This document shows, in pieces, positions 56,301-59,028 of a stretch of DNA of 59,028 bases. The notes beneath the pieces are model-generated. The model was not told where the DNA came from. It searched no databases and was given only the letters and a program-made list of their open reading frames with translations. The DNA is from an uncultured Zoogloea sp. (GTDB lineage: Bacteria; Pseudomonadota; Gammaproteobacteria; Burkholderiales; Rhodocyclaceae): contig CALBTT010000202.1 of the NCBI GenBank assembly GCA_937967645.1, positions 1 to 59,028 on the forward strand, read 5' to 3'. The position numbers and the translations under genes are program-made. Positions within the stretch are counted from its first letter, which is position 1. Each line of letters starts with the position of its first letter.

Positions 56301-59028
56301 GGTACGGTGAGCGACGGCAGTGCTTTGCTGCTGCGTGCCGAGGACCGCATCCGTTTCGTTCCCGACGGCAAGAATGGCACGACGGCCAGCATCACCTATC
56401 GTGCCTGGGACCAGAGCACCGGAACGCCCGGAAGCAAGGCGAACGCCGGCACCTCTGGCGGGACGACTGCTTTCAGCGCTGCCACTGACACCGCCTCCTT
56501 GACAGTGACCAGTGTCAATGATGTTCCTTTGATCACCAGCAGTGCTACGGCGAGCATTCCTGAGAATACCTCCGCCGTGCTGACCATCACTGTCACGGAT
56601 GTTGACCTCCCGGCTCAGACCCTCACATACAGCATCATCGGCGGTGCTGATGCCGCGAAGTTCCAGATCAATGCCAGTAGCGGCGCCCTGAGCTTCATCA
56701 CTGCCCCGGACTTCGAAGCGCCGACCGATGCGGGCGGCAACAACATCTACGATGTGACCGTACAGGTCAGTGATGGCGCCGGCGGCACGGCCAGCCAGGC
56801 GATTACGGTGACGGTAACGCCGGTCAATGATGCCCCAGTGATCACCAGCAGTGCCACGGCGAGCATCGCTGAGAACACCACGGCCGTGCTGACCGTGACC
56901 GCCACCGACGCCGACCTCCCGGCCCAGACCCTGACGTACAGCATCATCGGTGGTGCCGATGCCTCGAAGTTCCAGATCGACGCCAACACCGGTGCCTTGA
57001 GCTTCATCAGCGCTCCGAATTTCGAAGCGCCGACCGATGTGGGTGGCAACAACGTCTACGACGTGACCGTGCAGGTCAGTGACGGAGCCGGCGGTACCGC
57101 CAGCCAGGCCATTACAGTCACGGTCACGCCGGTTAACGACAACCTCCCGGTGATCACCAGTAGCGCTACGGCGAGCGTCGCGGAGAACACCACGGCCGTG
57201 CTGACGGTCACCGCCACCGACGCCGATCTTCCCGCTCAGACCCTGAGCTACAGCATCATCGGTGGTGCCGATGCCGCGAAGTTCCAGATCAATGCCAGTA
57301 GCGGCGCCCTGAGCTTCATCACCGCCCCAGACTTCGAGGTGCCGACCGATGCGGGCGGCAACAACGTCTACGACGTGACCGTGCAGGTCAGTGACGGCGC
57401 TGGCGGCACGGCAAGCCAAGCCATCACGGTGACCGTCACGCCGATCAACGACAGTGCTCCGGTGATCACCAGTAGTGCTACGGCGAGTGTCGCAGAGAAC
57501 ACCACGGCCGTGCTGACCGTCACCGCTACCGATGCGGACCTCCCGGCTCAGACCCTGAGCTACAGCATCATCGGCGGTGCCGATGCCGCGAAGTTCCAGA
57601 TCAACGCTAATACCGGAGCCCTGAGCTTCATCACCGCTCCAGACTTTGAAGCACCGACCGATGTGGGCGGCAACAACGTCTACGACGTGACCGTTCAGGT
57701 CAGCGATGGCGCTGGCGGCACGGCCAGCCAAGCCATCACGGTGACCGTCACGCCGATCAACGACAACGTGCCAGTGATCACCAGCAGCGCCACGGCGAGC
57801 GTCACGGAGAACACCACGGCCGTGCTGACCGTGACCGCCACCGACGCCGACCAGCCGCCCCAGACCCTGGCCTACAGCATCCTCGGTGGTGCCGATGCCG
57901 CGAAGTTCCAGATCAATGCCAGCACCGGTGCCTTGAGCTTCATCAGCGCTCCGAATTTCGAAGCACCGACCGATGTGGGTGGCAACAACGCCTACGACGT
58001 GACCGTCCAGGTCAGCGATGGCGCCGGCGGCACGGCCAGCCAGGCCATTACAGTCACGGTCACGCCGGTTAACGACAACGTGCCAGTGATCACCAGCAGC
58101 GCCACGGCGAGCGTCGCGGAGAACACCACGGCCGTACTGACCGTGACCGCCACCGACGCCGATCTCCCGGCTCAGACGCTGACGTACAGCATCGTCGGTG
58201 GTGCCGATGCCGCGAAGTTCCAGATCGACGCCAACACTGGCGCGCTGAGTTTCATCACGGCTCCGGACTTCGAAGCACCGACCGATGTGGGTGGCAACAA
58301 CGTCTACGACGTGACCGTGCAGGTTAGCGATGGTGCCGGCGGAACGGCGAGCCAGGCCATTACAGTCACGGTCACGCCGGTTAACGACAACCTCCCGGTG
58401 ATCACCAGCAGTGCCACAGCAAGCGTCGCGGAGAGCACCTCCGCCGTGCTGACCGTCACTGCTACCGATGCGGACCTCCCGGCTCAGACCCTGATCTACA
58501 GCATCGTCGGCGGTGCCGATGCCGCGAAATTCCAGATCGACGCCAACACTGGCGCCTTGAGCTTCATCACCGCCCCGGACTTCGGAGCGCCGACCGATGT
58601 GGGTGGAAACAACGTCTACGACGTGACCGTTCAGGTCAGCGATGGCGCCGGCAGCACGGCCAGCCAGGCCATCACGGTGACCGTCACACCCGACAATGTC
58701 AGTGTTCCTGTGATCACCAGCAGTGCCACCGCCAGTGTTCCCGAGAACACCACGACCGTGCTGACCGTGACCGCCACCGACGCCGACCAGCCGCCGCAGA
58801 CGCTGACGTACAGCATCCTCGGTGGTGCCGATGCCGCGAAGTTCCAGATCGACGCCAACACTGGCGCCCTGAGTTTCATCACGGCTCCGGACTTCGAGGC
58901 GCCGACCGATGCCGGTGGCAACAACGTCTACGACGTGACCGTGCAGGTCAGTGACGGCGCCGGCGGCACCGCCAGCCAGGCGATTACGGTGACGGTCACC
59001 CCTGGCAACGACAGTGTTCCTGTGATCA
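53391..59028 (+). CDS. Giant surface protein: LEPR-XLL-like N-terminus, DUF4347, beta-helix and cadherin-like repeats (3' end outside window)
   Basis: The frame is open for 1,879 codons and continues past the window. It opens MIPNRRPMLETLEERILYSA, like the LEPR-XLL export or anchor motif of giant surface proteins, without a standard signal peptide. A DUF4347 domain follows (about 50–205) with IHIVGHG (His111) and LLYGCDVG (Cys154). A parallel beta-helix occupies about 222–645 (NTADTGAGSLRQAILNANAN and GNYIGTDATGN-like turns). Two 120–130-residue repeats of the type GTWQYSTNGTTW cover about 760–1045. Then at least eight 104-residue cadherin-like repeats start at residue 1048, with DxD-rich TATDADLP and PDFEAPTDVGG. 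It is likely an exported adhesin. The start is the only ATG giving this N-terminus, with only a weak ribosome site. Confidence 0.85.
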   Translation, partial: MIPNRRPMLETLEERILYSADPGPAGLAAAVMESSLDLKGGTSAETLTTELVFVDSRSPDRQMLLDDFAAQQAAGRRLEVVMVDASEDGIGLIGRSLEGRSDVSAIHIVGHGEAGSAQLGASRLDSQTLLLRAGEIAAWRDALTAEADLLLYGCDVGDAAVGQDLINGLAELTGADVAASDDPTGSPELGGDWQLEVQHGQIEAASLTSDSLQAGWHGLLNTYTVTNTADTGAGSLRQAILNANANSGADVINFAISGTQVHTITLFSLLPNLTDTVTINATTDDSFAANGSKPAIILDGNNLNGDGLVITASAGGSTIRGLAIQRFAGDGIQIDSSSQGNTIAGNYIGSIGANGLSGGVAMYNGAGVRVLGANNVIGGTTAADRNVISGNQHGIVISGAGASSNQVVGNYIGTDATGNAAVGNSIDGIHIEAGATGNTVGGSSSAQCNVISGNGQDGVEVFDEASDGNIVRGNWIGVAASGTQLLGNNGDGVMISGGADNTIVGGSGTNDGNWIAGNWYVGVEIDGTTTGTLIQNNRIGTDLAGTANWGGQQAGVLIENYAATTGPSNNSVFDNIIAFSGQGGSVYSAGIILAYSAGAGNALMRNIIYSSVGLGIDLLADNTALVNDLGDPDSGPNNLQNYPVLSSASTTGNRITINGTLNSNAGTNYRIEFFASPTGDASGHGEASAYLGSVDVTTDGSGNASFSAVLTANVPAGYAVTATATKADASFSVFSETSEFSTNVLAQAVNTAPSLTQGATTAMGGTYSEDSPTAGFTVDGIVANVGWVDPDPGAVRGMVLSGTTGNGTWQYSTNGTTWRAVGTVSSSSALILSSTSWLRYVGDGANGETPTIAFRAWDMTAGTASTNTTPYYASLGAGGGTSSISTQTANAFTVISSVNDAPVLVARAPVLASITEDQTSNGGQTVASMLGTSVSDVDLGAVEGIAVVATANGNGSWAYSTDAGTSWNAVGTVSDGSALLLRAEDRIRFVPDGKNGTTASITYRAWDQSTGTPGSKANAGTSGGTTAFSAATDTASLTVTSVNDVPLITSSATASIPENTSAVLTITVTDVDLPAQTLTYSIIGGADAAKFQINASSGALSFITAPDFEAPTDAGGNNIYDVTVQVSDGAGGTASQAITVTVTPVNDAPVITSSATASIAENTTAVLTVTATDADLPAQTLTYSIIGGADASKFQIDANTGALSFISAPNFEAPTDVGGNNVYDVTVQVSDGAGGTASQAITVTVTPVNDNLPVITSSATASVAENTTAVLTVTATDADLPAQTLSYSIIGGADAAKFQINASSGALSFITAPDFEVPTDAGGNNVYDVTVQVSDGAGGTASQAITVTVTPINDSAPVITSSATASVAENTTAVLTVTATDADLPAQTLSYSIIGGADAAKFQINANTGALSFITAPDFEAPTDVGGNNVYDVTVQVSDGAGGTASQAITVTVTPINDNVPVITSSATASVTENTTAVLTVTATDADQPPQTLAYSILGGADAAKFQINASTGALSFISAPNFEAPTDVGGNNAYDVTVQVSDGAGGTASQAITVTVTPVNDNVPVITSSATASVAENTTAVLTVTATDADLPAQTLTYSIVGGADAAKFQIDANTGALSFITAPDFEAPTDVGGNNVYDVTVQVSDGAGGTASQAITVTVTPVNDNLPVITSSATASVAESTSAVLTVTATDADLPAQTLIYSIVGGADAAKFQIDANTGALSFITAPDFGAPTDVGGNNVYDVTVQVSDGAGSTASQAITVTVTPDNVSVPVITSSATASVPENTTTVLTVTATDADQPPQTLTYSILGGADAAKFQIDANTGALSFITAPDFEAPTDAGGNNVYDVTVQVSDGAGGTASQAITVTVTPGNDSVPVI
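56532..59028 (+). repeat. Tandem 312-bp coding repeats (cadherin-like)
   Basis: Repeat units begin with ATCACC at 56532, 56841, 57153, 57465, 57777, 58089, 58401, 58713 and 59025. The first is 309 bases and the rest 312. They are nearly identical at both DNA and protein level and encode a 104-residue cadherin-like unit. The array continues past the window end, so the total number of copies is unknown. Confidence 0.9.

Noticed and set aside
56037..57731. A 564-codon open frame on the minus strand within the repeat region
   Set aside because: It is antisense to the plus-strand repeats, and its own sequence repeats in the same 312-base steps. It is a by-product of codon bias in the giant gene.
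56532..59028. 312-base repeats considered as a CRISPR or satellite array
   Set aside because: They are entirely coding in one frame, with no spacers, and encode a cadherin-like unit.

Overview
The window looks like chromosomal DNA of a high-GC proteobacterium, most likely a betaproteobacterium close to the Rhodocyclales. The grounds are the gene content and the lysC–tRNA-Ser(GCU) adjacency: a soluble NAD-linked formate dehydrogenase operon (fdsGBA and fdsD), a fumarylpyruvate-type FAH hydrolase, RlmJ and PiT/DUF47 phosphate uptake. The order-level placement is inference. The first 54 bases are not genomic. They match an Illumina indexed adapter, so the window begins at a contig end.

Region 55–21,900 is mostly ordinary core and housekeeping sequence: an alkA-like fragment overlapping a shortened Ada regulator/methyltransferase, a heparinase II/III-type lyase, HDOD and endonuclease/exonuclease/phosphatase proteins, a gamma carbonic anhydrase, a crotonase with a MazG-like pyrophosphohydrolase, rlmJ, an acetyl-CoA hydrolase/CoA-transferase, a DUF1615 lipoprotein, pit plus its PhoU-like partner, a tandem HD-GYP protein, a DEAD-box RNA helicase, a GST, a ribbon-helix-helix protein, a DJ-1/PfpI protein, a fumarylpyruvate hydrolase, queD, an HTH regulator and lysC.

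Region 21,900–28,380 is an accessory segment directly 3' of tRNA-Ser(GCU). It holds a decayed IS66 tnpB, a decayed IS3-family orfB, a gutted IS3-family element that keeps both terminal inverted repeats, and an AT-richer three-gene restriction-modification operon: two different C5-cytosine methyltransferases followed by a winged-helix-like protein with a Mrr-like PD-(D/E)xK (QxK) nuclease core. A gene-free 832-bp tail follows.

Region 28,380–46,500 returns to core-type sequence: a bacterial Suv3-type RNA helicase with a DnaQ-like exonuclease, a hybrid sensor kinase with a PhnD-like binding protein, a secreted HExxH protein, a LysR regulator, a divergent pair of thiamine-diphosphate enzyme and semialdehyde dehydrogenase, the fds operon with its own LysR gene and an alpha/beta hydrolase, and three identical tRNA-Arg(ACG) genes.

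Region 46,740–59,028 is the most striking part: five tightly packed co-directional genes encoding (1) a GAF-domain membrane-fusion protein, (2) a PqqD-like / M50 zinc metalloprotease / HlyD-like fusion, (3) a SecA-like ATPase lacking the SecA C-terminal scaffold and wing domains, (4) a small periplasmic adaptor, and (5) a giant surface protein running off the window. The giant protein has an LEPR-XLL-like N-terminus, a DUF4347 domain with a His/Cys pair, a parallel beta-helix and at least eight near-identical 104-residue cadherin-like repeats. The arrangement suggests a dedicated export and processing system for a giant adhesin, powered or assisted by a minimal SecA-like motor. I know of no experimentally characterised system with this gene set, but I could not search for one.
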